This document shows, piece after piece, positions 8,411 to 17,102 of a DNA stretch of 64,000 bases. Source of the DNA: Propionicimonas sp020161015 (GTDB lineage Bacteria > Actinomycetota > Actinomycetes > Propionibacteriales > Propionibacteriaceae); NCBI RefSeq assembly GCF_964266745.1, contig NZ_CAXWGX010000001.1, forward strand, positions 643,009 through 707,008, written 5' to 3'. Position 1 is the first letter of the stretch. The number at the start of each line of letters is the position of its first letter. A program made the translations under genes and the position numbers. A model generated the notes under the pieces. That model made no database searches. It was not told the origin of the DNA and saw only the letters and a program-made list of their open reading frames with translations.

Positions 8411-9496
8411 TCACTCCTTGCCAGAGTTCGGTTGGGGTTCTGAAAGATCGGGGAGGGGGCGGAGGGTGAGCCGGACGTCGTCGCCCAGACGACGCACATC
8501 GACCAGGGCGTACCGGTGGGCGTCCGCGAGGGTGGCGACGCCGAGGTCGCCGACCAGCGGGGAGCCGGAACCCACCAGGACGGGCGCGAGGTAGGCGACG
8601 ATCTCGTCGACCAGGCCGGCGGTGACGAACGCCGCGGCGAGGGTGGCCCCACCCTCCAGCCAGACATGACGGACACCGGCTTCCTGCAGGCGTGCCAGGA
8701 CACCTGCCGGGTCGTCGGCGAGCAGCAGCGTGGACGCGTCTGGCGACAGGACACGGGCGTCAGCGGGGATCGGGCGACGTCCGACGACCACCCGGACGGG
8801 TTGCCGGGGCGCTTCCGTGCCGTCGGGGCGGCGGACGGTGAGGCGGGGATCGTCGGCCAGCACCGTCCCCGTCCCGACGACAATCGCCCCGCAGCGGGAC
8901 CGCAACCGATGGACGTCGAGCCGGGCGGGCTGGCCCGTGATCCACGCCGACGTGCCGTCCGCGGCGGCGGTCCGGCCGTCCAGGGTGCCCGCAACCTTCC
9001 AGGTGACGAATGGACGCCCGTGCGTCACCGAGAACGTCCAGGCCTCATTGAGGAGGGCCGCTTCCGCTGCCCGGACGCCGCCCAGCACCTCCACTCCACC
9101 CGCGGCCAGCGTGGCCGCGCCGCCGGACGCGGGCGGATTCGGGTCGGCCTGGGCGTACACCACGCGACGGACGCCGGCGCGCAGCAGCGCCTCGGCGCAG
9201 GGACCGGTGCGGCCATGGTGGTTGCAGGGCTCCAAGGTCACGTACGCAGTGGCGCCCGCGGCGTCCGGACCGGCGCCGCTGAGCGCCTCAACCTCGGCGT
9301 GCGGCGTTCCGGCGCCATGGTGCCAGCCCTCGCCCACGATCCGGCCGTCATCGTCGACCAGGACGCAGCCGACGCGTGGGTTCGGGTCGGCCCGCGGGGA
9401 CCGGGCGGCGAGCATGAGGGCACGGTCCATGGCGCTCTCGTGCGCGCTTGTGGTCGCATCGGCTGATCGCCGGTCTTCCAGGATGGTCGGACTCAT
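8411..9496 (-). CDS. ribD: Bifunctional diaminohydroxyphosphoribosylaminopyrimidine deaminase / reductase
   Basis: This 361-residue protein carries out the second and third steps of the riboflavin pyrimidine branch. The N-terminal deaminase has the zinc motif HAEVE and then TLEPCNHHGRTGPC. The reductase half contains PFVTWKVAGTLDGRTAA and VWLEGGATLAAAF. The ATG at 9496 follows GGAGGGG and was chosen over an extended frame that would read through the FMN riboswitch. It is the first gene of the operon and therefore the direct target of riboswitch control. Confidence 0.94.
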   Translation of the reverse strand: MSPTILEDRRSADATTSAHESAMDRALMLAARSPRADPNPRVGCVLVDDDGRIVGEGWHHGAGTPHAEVEALSGAGPDAAGATAYVTLEPCNHHGRTGPCAEALLRAGVRRVVYAQADPNPPASGGAATLAAGGVEVLGGVRAAEAALLNEAWTFSVTHGRPFVTWKVAGTLDGRTAAADGTSAWITGQPARLDVHRLRSRCGAIVVGTGTVLADDPRLTVRRPDGTEAPRQPVRVVVGRRPIPADARVLSPDASTLLLADDPAGVLARLQEAGVRHVWLEGGATLAAAFVTAGLVDEIVAYLAPVLVGSGSPLVGDLGVATLADAHRYALVDVRRLGDDVRLTLRPLPDLSEPQPNSGKE

Positions 9497-9609
9497 CTGC
9501 CCCTCCGTCGTCTCGTGTGACGACTCCGGGGCAGGGACATGCCAGCGCGCAGCGAAGCCGGACCCGCCAACGCAGGAGCGTCGGCGCGCGGCAATGCCAC
9601 GAACCGCGT

Positions 9610-9738
9610 GCGCCTCCCATCCGGACTTTAACCGTCGGTACCGGAATCCCACCGGTTCAACCATTGGCTCACAAGGAGCCGCCGGGTCGCGGACTATCAC
9701 CGCCGGTTCGGAGTTTCACCGACCCCGGAGCACGTTCT
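9610..9738 (-). promoter_or_regulatory. FMN riboswitch (RFN element)
   Basis: Read on the minus strand, the segment shows the conserved RFN pieces in order: GGGGTCGGTGAAACTCCGA, ACCGGCGGTGATAGTCCGCG, GGTTGAACCGGTGGGATTCC, GGTACCGACGGTTAAAGTCC and GGATGGGAGGC. These form the six-helix junction known to bind FMN. It ends about 115 bases before the ribD start, the usual place for control of translation or termination. Excess FMN should lower expression of ribD-ribE-ribBA-ribH. Confidence 0.96.
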
Positions 9739-10020
9739 TGCGGCAAAGCGTAGCGAACTCCACGCGTCTCAGCAGGATGTCGTCCACTTCGGCTGCAGGG
9801 CACCTGCGGCCTCCCATCCCGCGATGGAGGCGATCAGAGCCGAGCGCCGGCCTCCCGCGGACCTGGGGTCCCGGGTTCGGTTGTCGAAGGCGAGCAGGCG
9901 CCGCCTCCGCTGGCACCACGACGCGTGTCGAATATCCTGGTCGTGTCGATGGGGACTGCTGCATGAGTAGGTGACATTCGATCTGTGGGGCCTGTGGGCC
10001 CTGCTGGAAGGATGTGCACC

Positions 10021-10308
10021 ATGCCGAAACCCCATCCGAGAGAGTTCCGGGACGATGTTGTGGCGGTGGCCCGGAAGGGCGAGGCGCCGATCGCTCAGGT
10101 CGCGAAGGACTTCGGGATCAGTGAGTCGTGCCTGCGGAACTGGCTGCGCGCGGCCGATGTTGAGGACGGGGTCCGCCCTGGCGTGACGTCGTCGGAGTCG
10201 GCCGAGTTGCGGGAGTTGAAGCGCCGTAACCGGTTGCTGGAGCAGGAGAACGAGGTCCTGCGCAGGGCGGCTGCGTATCTGTCGCAGGCCAATCTGCCGG
10301 GAAAATGA
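10021..10308 (+). CDS. IS3-family transposase OrfA
   Basis: This 95-residue protein has a helix-turn-helix that recognises the element ends (VAKDFGISESCLRNWLRAA, about residues 25-43) and a C-terminal leucine-rich coiled coil (ELKRRNRLLEQENEVLRRAA) used for dimerisation. It overlaps orfB by ATGA, and the preceding GGGAAAA run could serve as a slippery site for the -1 frameshift that makes OrfAB in this family. The ATG at 10021 was preferred to a GTG upstream because it begins at the conserved MPKPHPREFRD. Confidence 0.9.
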   Translation: MPKPHPREFRDDVVAVARKGEAPIAQVAKDFGISESCLRNWLRAADVEDGVRPGVTSSESAELRELKRRNRLLEQENEVLRRAAAYLSQANLPGK

Positions 10309-10892
10309 TGTACCCGCTCGTTAGTGAGCTGGCTGCCGACGGGATACCGGTGGTGGTCGCGTGCCGGGTGCTGAAGCTCGCCCGCCAGCCCTACTACCGC
10401 TGGCTCGCCCACCCGATCGGAAGTCGTGAGCTCGACGAGGCGTACCTGGCGAGCGCGATCTTCGACGCCCACGCCGATGATCCGGAGTTCGGCTACCGGC
10501 TGCTGGCCGATGAGGCCCGCGAGGCCGGCCTGTCGGGCTGTGACCGGACGGTGTGGCGGATCTGTGCGGCGAACCGGTGGTGGAGCGTGTTCGGCAAGCC
10601 ACGCGGCCGTAACGGCAAGCGGCCCGGCCCGCCGGCCCACGACGACCTGGTGAAGCGGGACTTCACCGCCCAAGGTCCGAACCAGCTGTGGCTGACCGAC
10701 ATCACCGAGCATTGGACCGGGCAGGGAAAGGTGTACCTGTGCGCGATCAAGGACGAGTGGTCGAACCGGATCGTGGGCTACTCGATCAGTGACCGGATGA
10801 AATCGAGGATCGCGGTCGACGCACTCAACATGGCCGTCGCCCGCCGAGGCCAGGTGGCTGGCTGCATCGTGCATTCCGACCGAGGGTCGCAA

Positions 10893-12344
10893 GGCGGATT
10901 CAACTGGTGGTCGCAACACCTTGATCGTGGAGGTGTTGGGTGGGGGTCGGGAATAGGCAGCGGAATGTTCGTGAGTATCGGGGTCAGCTTCCCTCGCCGG
11001 GGCGACCGACGGTTGCCTGGCGTGAGGATCGGGTCAGGTTCTGGGCGGCGATCTCTCGCGGGGTGAGGACCGAGGACGCCTGCGTGGAGGCGGGCGTGTC
11101 CAGCCCGGTCGGGTTCCGGTGGTTCCGCCACGCTGGCGGGGTGAATCCCGGACTTCCTGCGTCGGTGTCGGGTCGGTATCTGTCGTTCTCCGAGCGGGAG
11201 GACATCGCGTTGTGGCGCGCCCAGGGCCTGGGTGTTCGAGCGATCGCCCGCCGGCTCGGCCGGGACCCGTCGACCGTGTCGCGCGAGTTGCGCCGCAACG
11301 CCTCGACCCGCACCTACCGGCTGGACTACAAAGCCTCGACAGCTCAGTGGCACGCTGAGCGGCGTGCACGCCGGCCGAGACCGGCGAAGCTCGCCGGCAA
11401 CGACCGGTTGCGCCGCTACGTCCAGGACCGGCTTTCCGGGGTGATCAACGCCGCCGACGGCACCGTTGTCGGTGCCGAAGGGCCAACGTGGAAGGGCCGG
11501 AACAAACCGCACCGCGGCGATCGGCGCTGGGTCCAGGCGTGGAGCCCTGAACAGATCGCGCGCCGGCTACCAGTCGACTTCCCTGATGATGTGTCCATGC
11601 GGATCAGCCACGAGGCGATCTATCAGGCGCTCTATGTCCAGGGACGCGGCGCGCTGCAACGCGAACTGGTCACCTGCCTACGCACCGGCCGCGCACTCAG
11701 GGTTCCACGTGCCCGCGCCCACCAGAAGGCATGGGCGCACGTCACCGCCGAGACCCTGATCAGTGAACGTCCCGCCGAGGCCGACGACCGGGCCGTGCCC
11801 GGCCACTGGGAAGGAGACCTGATCATCGGCCTCCACCGCTCAGCGATCGGCACCCTGGTCGAACGGACCACCCGGTTCACGATGCTGGTCCACCTGCCCC
11901 GCGAAGCCGGCTACGGCATCATCCCTCGCACCAAGAACGGCCCGGCACTGGCCGGCTACGGCGCGGTCACCATGGCCAACGCGCTCGCCTCGACCATCAC
12001 CACCCTGCCCGAACAGCTGCGCCGGTCCCTGACCTGGGACCGCGGCAAAGAACTGTCCGACCATGCCCGCTTCAGCATCGCTACCGGCGTGCGCGTGTTC
12101 TTCGCCGACCCGCACAGCCCCTGGCAGCGAGGCACCAACGAGAACACCAACGGGCTCCTGCGTCAGTACTTCCCCAAAGGCACCGACCTGTCCCGCTGGA
12201 GCGCCGAGGAGATCACCGCCGTCGCCGTAGCCCTCAACAACCGGCCACGCAAGACACTCGGCTGGAAGACCCCCGCCGAAGTACTCAACGACCACCTACT
12301 CTTGCTCCAACAAGGCGGTGTTGCGACGATCGGTTGAATCCGCC
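10893..12344 (+). mobile_element. IS30-family insertion sequence with 3-bp target duplication
   Basis: This 1452-bp element is bounded by inverted repeats: GGCGGATTCAACTGGTGGTC at the left, and on the other strand at the right GGCGGATTCAACCGATCGTC, each followed by GCAACACC. It duplicates CAA of the target (10890-10892 and 12345-12347). It encodes one full-length transposase. The intact ends, intact transposase and clean duplication indicate a recent and potentially active insertion. Confidence 0.93.
10940..12337 (+). CDS. IS30-family transposase
   Basis: This 465-residue DDE transposase has an N-terminal region, then an IS30-type helix-turn-helix around LSFSEREDIALWRAQGLG and AIARRLGRDPSTVSREL, a WSPEQIARRLP motif, and the catalytic core: GHWEGDLIIG (first Asp), LTWDRGKE (second Asp) and FADPHSPWQRGTNENTNGLL with the catalytic Glu. 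The end TPAEVL is also typical. The start used is a GTG at 10940; a later start is possible, since the first 60 residues are less conserved in this family. Confidence 0.93.
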   Translation: MGVGNRQRNVREYRGQLPSPGRPTVAWREDRVRFWAAISRGVRTEDACVEAGVSSPVGFRWFRHAGGVNPGLPASVSGRYLSFSEREDIALWRAQGLGVRAIARRLGRDPSTVSRELRRNASTRTYRLDYKASTAQWHAERRARRPRPAKLAGNDRLRRYVQDRLSGVINAADGTVVGAEGPTWKGRNKPHRGDRRWVQAWSPEQIARRLPVDFPDDVSMRISHEAIYQALYVQGRGALQRELVTCLRTGRALRVPRARAHQKAWAHVTAETLISERPAEADDRAVPGHWEGDLIIGLHRSAIGTLVERTTRFTMLVHLPREAGYGIIPRTKNGPALAGYGAVTMANALASTITTLPEQLRRSLTWDRGKELSDHARFSIATGVRVFFADPHSPWQRGTNENTNGLLRQYFPKGTDLSRWSAEEITAVAVALNNRPRKTLGWKTPAEVLNDHLLLLQQGGVATIG

Positions 12345-12894
12345 CAATTTCGCTCCAGAAGATTCCTGGCTGCGCTTCGCCACCACCAACTGGCCGGATC
12401 GATGGGTCAGGTCGCTTCGGCCGGCGACAACGCCGCCATGGAATCCTTCTTCGCGCTGCTGCAGAAGAACGTCCTCGACCGGCACCGCTGGAGCACCCGG
12501 CACGAGCTCCGGCTCGCCATCATCACCTGGATCGAACGGACCTACCACCGCCGACGCCGGCAAGCCAGCCTCGGCCGATTGACCCCCATCGAGTACGAGA
12601 CCATCATGACCACACCGGCCACCCAGGCCGCCTAACCCAACCTGTCACCTAAAGGTGCATCAGTCCCGTGACTAGCCAATACGCTCTCTGGCCAGCCCCC
12701 TACGGACGCGCCCGGACAGGGGTGAACTGAGACATATCCTGGCCACGTCGGAGGTGGCTACTTTCCGGGCCTCGCGAAGAGTGCCCCGTTCCGACACCAA
12801 GCCGCGCCACGGCCCCGCGACTGCCAAGGGCATCGACCCAGGAAGGCTCGAAACTTCGGGGCCGGAGCCGGCAGCGGATTGCCCTCGGCTGAGT

Positions 12895-13752
12895 TCAGGC
12901 TGCCGGCTCGGACGCCTCCAGCAGCCGCTCGATCACCGTCACGACGCCGTGCTCCCGGTTCGCGGGCGCGACGAAGCGTGCCGCCTCGATCACATCAGGG
13001 TGCGCGTTCGCCATGGCGAAGGAGTTCGGCGCGCCGGTGAGCATCTCCAAGTCGTTCAGGTAGTCCCCGAACACCACGGTCTGCTCGGGCGTGACACCCA
13101 GCTCACGCTGCAGTGACCCCACTGCGGCGCCCTTGTTGGCGTCCGCGCTCATGATGTCCACCCAGTGCTCACTGGAAGCCACCACCTGGTGCGGGGCGCA
13201 ACGCTCTGCGAGCAGCCGGGCGGCGCCGGCCTCCGCACCCCCGAAGTCGAACACCGCGCACTTGATCGCCGCCTCGCCGATGTCCAGCAGGTCGTCGACG
13301 GTCTCCAGCGCGGCGTAGTACCTCGCGACTTCCGCCACGAAACGCTCGTCGGACCGTTCGATGTACGCCGCCTCGCGGCCGCACCAGACCAGGCCGATGT
13401 CATGCCCCTCCAGAACGAGCCCACGGACCATCCCGACCAGCTCAGAGGCGAAGGCCGGCTCAAGCGGGGTGCAACTGAGCTCATCCCCGTCCAGGACCAC
13501 CAGCGTCCCGTTCTCCGCGATGAACGCCATCCCGTCGGCACTGTCGCCGAACAGCCGGCGCAGGCTCGCGTACTGGCGACCACTCGCCGGGGCCAGCCTG
13601 ATCCCGCGTTCGCGCAGCCTCGGCAGCACCCGCCACAGTCGGTCCGGGATCTCGCCGTCGCCGTCCAGCAGCGTCCCGTCCAGGTCCGTCACCACGAGCC
13701 GGAGGTCGATCGGATAGCTGGGCAGCGTGGCAACCACGGCTGTTTCTGTCAT
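12895..13752 (-). CDS. HAD-superfamily hydrolase, Cof subfamily
   Basis: This 285-residue protein has the HAD nucleophile motif TDLDGTLLDGDG near residues 22-33, a motif II threonine/serine region (PASGRQYASL), a cap domain, and the distal motif NKGAAVGSLQRELGV followed by VVFGDYLNDLEML, where the usual GDGxND is GDYLND. Cof-type enzymes remove phosphate from sugar phosphates or related metabolites. It is transcribed with the upstream SIS isomerase and ABC importer of sugar locus A, so a role with the sugar phosphates of that pathway is likely; the exact substrate cannot be inferred. Confidence 0.85.
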   Translation of the reverse strand: MTETAVVATLPSYPIDLRLVVTDLDGTLLDGDGEIPDRLWRVLPRLRERGIRLAPASGRQYASLRRLFGDSADGMAFIAENGTLVVLDGDELSCTPLEPAFASELVGMVRGLVLEGHDIGLVWCGREAAYIERSDERFVAEVARYYAALETVDDLLDIGEAAIKCAVFDFGGAEAGAARLLAERCAPHQVVASSEHWVDIMSADANKGAAVGSLQRELGVTPEQTVVFGDYLNDLEMLTGAPNSFAMANAHPDVIEAARFVAPANREHGVVTVIERLLEASEPAA

Positions 13753-13872
13753 CTGCTCTTCTCGAAGTGGGCACGGCCCAGCCCGCCGCGTGAGCGGCGC
13801 GCGTCATTGGGATGCCTGGATTCTATCGCTTTGCAGTCTGTTATGAGGTTCACGTCGAGGTGGGCGACCCGG

Positions 13873-14511
13873 CTAGGACGTGCTGCTTGGCGGTGCGGGC
13901 AAGCCTTCCAGCTCACCGGGGAGATCGGCGAGCTTGCCGACCGCGCCGAGCGGGTGGGTGAATACCACGTCGGTCCAGCTGTAGCCGCGCATGCGCATCA
14001 GCGCGACGGCCAGGCAGTCTCCCCAGACTGCGTGCATGAGGGTGGAGCCCATCGCGATGAGGTTGCCGGGATCGACCTGGTCGGCGACGGCGAAGACCTG
14101 AATGTGGTCGGCCAGCCGCGCGAGGCTGGAGTCCGGCTCGCTGGTGAGCGCGACGACGGTGACGCCCCGTTCCTGGGCGCGGGCGCTGAGGTTGTTGATC
14201 TCGTCGGACTCGCCGCCCTTGGAGATCGAGATCAGTACGTCGCCGGGACTGAGCGCGCCCATGGTGCCGTGGAGTGCGTCCGAAGGCTGCATGAAGACCG
14301 ACGGTGTGCCGCTCACCGAGAACAGGTGCGCCATTCGGCGGGCGATGGTGCCCGAGGTGCCGGAGCCGGTCACGAACACCTTGCCGCTGCAGTTGTAGAG
14401 GAGGGTGAGGATCTGGTCGGTGGCCTCGTCGAACACCGCCGTCACCGACTGCAGGGCTGCGGCTTCGATGGCAACCCGTTCATGCGCGAGTTCGCGAAAG
14501 TCCTGGTTCAT
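13873..14511 (-). CDS. SIS-domain sugar-phosphate isomerase (KdsD/KpsF-like)
   Basis: This 212-residue protein is a single SIS domain. VFVTGSGTSGTIARRMAH, PSDALHGTMGALSPGDVLISIS and KGGESDEI match the phosphosugar-binding part of the arabinose-5-phosphate isomerase family, but there are no C-terminal CBS domains, unlike KdsD. It lies 13 bp after the ABC ATPase gene in the same transcript. An aldose/ketose phosphate isomerase in catabolism fits the setting better than a lipopolysaccharide role, since actinobacteria lack Kdo. Confidence 0.8.
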   Translation of the reverse strand: MNQDFRELAHERVAIEAAALQSVTAVFDEATDQILTLLYNCSGKVFVTGSGTSGTIARRMAHLFSVSGTPSVFMQPSDALHGTMGALSPGDVLISISKGGESDEINNLSARAQERGVTVVALTSEPDSSLARLADHIQVFAVADQVDPGNLIAMGSTLMHAVWGDCLAVALMRMRGYSWTDVVFTHPLGAVGKLADLPGELEGLPAPPSSTS

Positions 14512-14524
14512 GTCTCCCCCGTCC

Positions 14525-16051
14525 TCAGGCGGCTTCCCACGCCTTGTGGCGCAGGCCTTGCACGCTGAGCTGGCCGGCGGGGATCTCCTGGCCGTCGCAG
14601 CTGCCGAGCACGAAGGTCACGACATCGTCGGAGACTTCGAGGATTTCCTCCTCCTCGCTGGAGACCATGATCACGGCGAGGCCGTCCTCGTGGGCGAGTG
14701 TGCGCAGCAACTGGTGAATCTCGGCCTTGACGCCGATGTCGACGCCCTTGGTCGGCTCGTCCAGGAGCAGAATCCTGGGCTTCTGCGCGAGCGCCCGGGC
14801 GAGCAGCACCTTCTGCTGGTTGCCGCCGGAAAGGGTGACCACAGGTGCGTGGATGTTCCCGCGGATGCCGAGCTGGGTGAGCAGGTCGGTGGCGATCTCG
14901 CGGAGCTTGCGGTGGTCGAGGAGGCCGGCGCGGGTGTGTTGGCCGACGATGGGCAGCACGGCGTTGGTGATCGAGTCGAGTCCGGGGACGATGCCGTCGA
15001 TCTTGCGTTCCTCGGTGAGGTACACCACGCCGTGGCGCTGGGCGTCCGCGGGATCGGACGGACGGTAGTCGTTTCCGAACAGGGTGATCGAGCCGGAGGT
15101 CGGTGGGAGGAGGCCGATCAGGGTCCTGAGGAACTCTGTGCGGCCGGAGCCGACCAGTCCGTAGATGCCGAGGATGCGGCCGGAGCTGGCCTCGAGGTCG
15201 ACGCCGTTGAGCTCGGCGCTGTGCAGCCCGGTGACTGACAGCACTACGTCACGGACAGCGTTCGGATCGGCCTTTGTGGCCGCGTGGGTCGCGCCGGAGT
15301 CGTCCTTCTCGGGGAGTTCGGAGCCGGCGATGGCCTTGATCACCTCGGCACGGTTCACCTTGTCGGTGGTGCCGCGGATCTGAACCTTGCCGTTGACCAG
15401 CGCGACCACCTCGTCGGAGATCGCGAAGAGCTCGTCGAGCTTGTGGTTGATGAACACGATGCCGAGGCCTTCGTTGGTGGCCAGGCCGCGCACCATCTTC
15501 AGCAGGGGTTCGACCTGGTCGCCCTCGAGGCTGGTGGTGGGCTCGTCGAGGAGCAGGAACTTCGCGTTGCGGGAGGTCGCGATCGCGATCTCCAGCAGTT
15601 GCCGGGTGGCCACCGGGTATTCCCCGACGAGGCGGCCGGCGTCGGCCTCGATCCCGAACCTGTCCACCAGTTGCTGGGCGGATTCGCGCATTCCCTTCTT
15701 GTCCAGCCGGCCACCCTTCCTGAGCTCGCGGCCCAGGAAGGTGTTCTCGGCGATGGTCAGGTTGGGTAGCAGCGACAGCTCCTGGTAGACCGTCGAGATC
15801 CCGGCCTCGATCGCCGCCGCAGGTGAGTGGTGGGCGACCTTCTGTCCACCGATGAGGAGCTCGCCCCCGTCCGGCTGGTACGCGCCGGACAGGACCTTCA
15901 GCAGAGTGGACTTGCCCGCCCCGTTGTGGCCGACGAGCCCGACCACTTTCCCGGCGGTGAGGGTCAGGTCGACCCCATCCAGCGCGGGCACGCCGGCGAA
16001 CAGCTTCCGGATTCCGACTGCCTGCAGCACCAACTCTTCCACGTCACTCAC
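14525..16051 (-). CDS. Sugar ABC transporter, ATP-binding protein (RbsA/MglA type)
   Basis: This 508-residue tandem ATPase powers a ribose-type sugar importer at the inner face of the membrane. The first domain has Walker A GHNGAGKST at 41-49 and LLLDEPTTSLEG as Walker B. The second domain has the usual degenerate P-loop (GLVGSGRTE, no lysine), but intact SGGNQQKVLLARAL and LLLDEPTKGVDIG. It follows the binding-protein gene by 32 bp. The gene order permease, binding protein, ATPase is compact and shares one upstream promoter region. Confidence 0.93.
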   Translation of the reverse strand: MSDVEELVLQAVGIRKLFAGVPALDGVDLTLTAGKVVGLVGHNGAGKSTLLKVLSGAYQPDGGELLIGGQKVAHHSPAAAIEAGISTVYQELSLLPNLTIAENTFLGRELRKGGRLDKKGMRESAQQLVDRFGIEADAGRLVGEYPVATRQLLEIAIATSRNAKFLLLDEPTTSLEGDQVEPLLKMVRGLATNEGLGIVFINHKLDELFAISDEVVALVNGKVQIRGTTDKVNRAEVIKAIAGSELPEKDDSGATHAATKADPNAVRDVVLSVTGLHSAELNGVDLEASSGRILGIYGLVGSGRTEFLRTLIGLLPPTSGSITLFGNDYRPSDPADAQRHGVVYLTEERKIDGIVPGLDSITNAVLPIVGQHTRAGLLDHRKLREIATDLLTQLGIRGNIHAPVVTLSGGNQQKVLLARALAQKPRILLLDEPTKGVDIGVKAEIHQLLRTLAHEDGLAVIMVSSEEEEILEVSDDVVTFVLGSCDGQEIPAGQLSVQGLRHKAWEAA

Positions 16052-16083
16052 TCCTTCTCACCTACGACGACGATCGATCAGGC

Positions 16084-17085
16084 TCAGCCGACGAAGCCGG
16101 GGCCGGGGGTGTCGGGCTTCACGAACAGCTTCAGCGGACGCAGGATCTGCGCCTCGACGCTGCCGCCGCCGTTCCAAGCCTTGACCTGCTGGATGACCCG
16201 GCGTCCGTAGTCCTCCGGCTCCTGCGCGACGCAGGACGGGTAGCTGTCGGTCAGCTTCAGCTCGGAAGCGCAGAAGCCGTACACCTTGACGTCCTTGCCC
16301 TCGGTGGCCTGGATCGCGCCGTAGGCGGCCGGGCCGGTGGATGCGAAGATCACATTGATCTCGGGGTGTCCCTGCATCATCTCGGAGGTCACCTTCAGCG
16401 AGTCGTCCGGCTTGACGTTGCCGTCGACCTTGGCCACGACCTTCGCATTCGGGTTCTTGCTGATGGCCTCGGTGAAGCCCTCGTCGCGGATCACGACCGG
16501 GCGCTCGTCGGGCTCGGTGACGAAGCCGATGTTCAGCTTGGCGTCGGCCCCGAGGTCCTTCAGCACCTGCTCGCCGGTCTGCGTGCCGCCGGCCTTGTTG
16601 TCAGCACCGAGGTACTGCATGATCGTGGCGCCCTGCGCCTTGAGCGCGTTCTCGTCCACGATCACGTTGACCGTGAAGACGGGGACGCCGGCGTCGTTGG
16701 CTGCCTTGACGATGCCGGCAGCCGGCTCGGACTTGACGGCGTTGAGCGCGAGGGCACACGGCTTCTTCTGCAGCATGGCCTGCACCTGGGCGAGCTGGTT
16801 GGCGTCATCGTCGTTGGCGATCTGCACCTCGACCTTGAAGCCCGCGGACGCGCCCTCCTCCTCGAAGCCCTTCTTCATGGCCACGTAGTAGGGGTTGGTC
16901 AAGTTGGGCAGCGCGACGGCAACGTAGGGGTTGGCGTCGGAGCAGGCGGCCGGCTTGGCTTTCGCGGCACCGGTGCCCCCGGCGGGGGCGCTGGAGGCGG
17001 CCCCGGTGTTCAGCCCGGCACAGCCGGTGAGGGTGGTCGTCATCACGGCAAGCCCCGCGATGGCCGACGTCTTCCAGTTGAGCAT
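16084..17085 (-). CDS. Sugar ABC transporter, substrate-binding lipoprotein (RbsB type)
   Basis: This 333-residue protein has a signal peptide ending in the lipobox LTGC (Cys22) and a periplasmic-binding-protein fold of the ribose/galactose class (PYVAVALPNLTNPYYVAMKK, then repeated Rossmann halves). The short linker after Cys22 is rich in Ala, Gly and Ser, as usual for lipoproteins of Gram-positive bacteria. It would capture the sugar outside the cell and deliver it to the permease encoded just upstream. Confidence 0.92.
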   Translation of the reverse strand: MLNWKTSAIAGLAVMTTTLTGCAGLNTGAASSAPAGGTGAAKAKPAACSDANPYVAVALPNLTNPYYVAMKKGFEEEGASAGFKVEVQIANDDDANQLAQVQAMLQKKPCALALNAVKSEPAAGIVKAANDAGVPVFTVNVIVDENALKAQGATIMQYLGADNKAGGTQTGEQVLKDLGADAKLNIGFVTEPDERPVVIRDEGFTEAISKNPNAKVVAKVDGNVKPDDSLKVTSEMMQGHPEINVIFASTGPAAYGAIQATEGKDVKVYGFCASELKLTDSYPSCVAQEPEDYGRRVIQQVKAWNGGGSVEAQILRPLKLFVKPDTPGPGFVG

Positions 17086-17102
17086 GCTTGCTTCTCCTTC
17101 TC

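Larger units (their letters stand above)
10305..12635 (+). pseudogene. IS3-family transposase OrfB, split by IS30 insertion
   Basis: The 5' part (10305-10892) encodes an HTH_21-type region and the start of the rve/DDE core, including QLWLTDITEH (first Asp) and VHSDRGSQ (second Asp). The 3' part resumes at 12348 with FRSRRFLAALRHHQL and includes NAAMESFFALLQK (catalytic Glu) and the end RLTPIEYETI. Joining the two parts gives VHSDRGSQ-FRS, the normal family sequence, so the insertion is precise. The gene is intact apart from that insertion, which suggests a recent event. Confidence 0.92.
9952..12667 (+). mobile_element. IS3-family insertion sequence, interrupted by an IS30-family element
   Basis: The element carries orfA and orfB in the usual IS3 arrangement. 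Its ends are imperfect inverted repeats: GGGACTGCTGCAT then TAGGTGACA on the left, and on the complementary strand at the right GGGACTGATGCA then TAGGTGACA. The IS30-family element at 10893-12344 splits orfB; removing it restores one continuous DDE transposase frame. No clear target duplication flanks the outer ends. The copy is immobile unless a transposase is supplied in trans. Confidence 0.85.

Noticed and set aside
9716..10035. Possible gene on the minus strand between the FMN riboswitch and the IS3 element
   Set aside because: The frames are shadows in the riboswitch leader region, with no recognisable domain and no consistent start.
13781..13800. Small hairpin GCCGC-GTGA-GCGGC between the SIS and HAD genes
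   Set aside because: A 5- to 6-bp stem in GC-rich DNA without a T-run is too weak to call a terminator.
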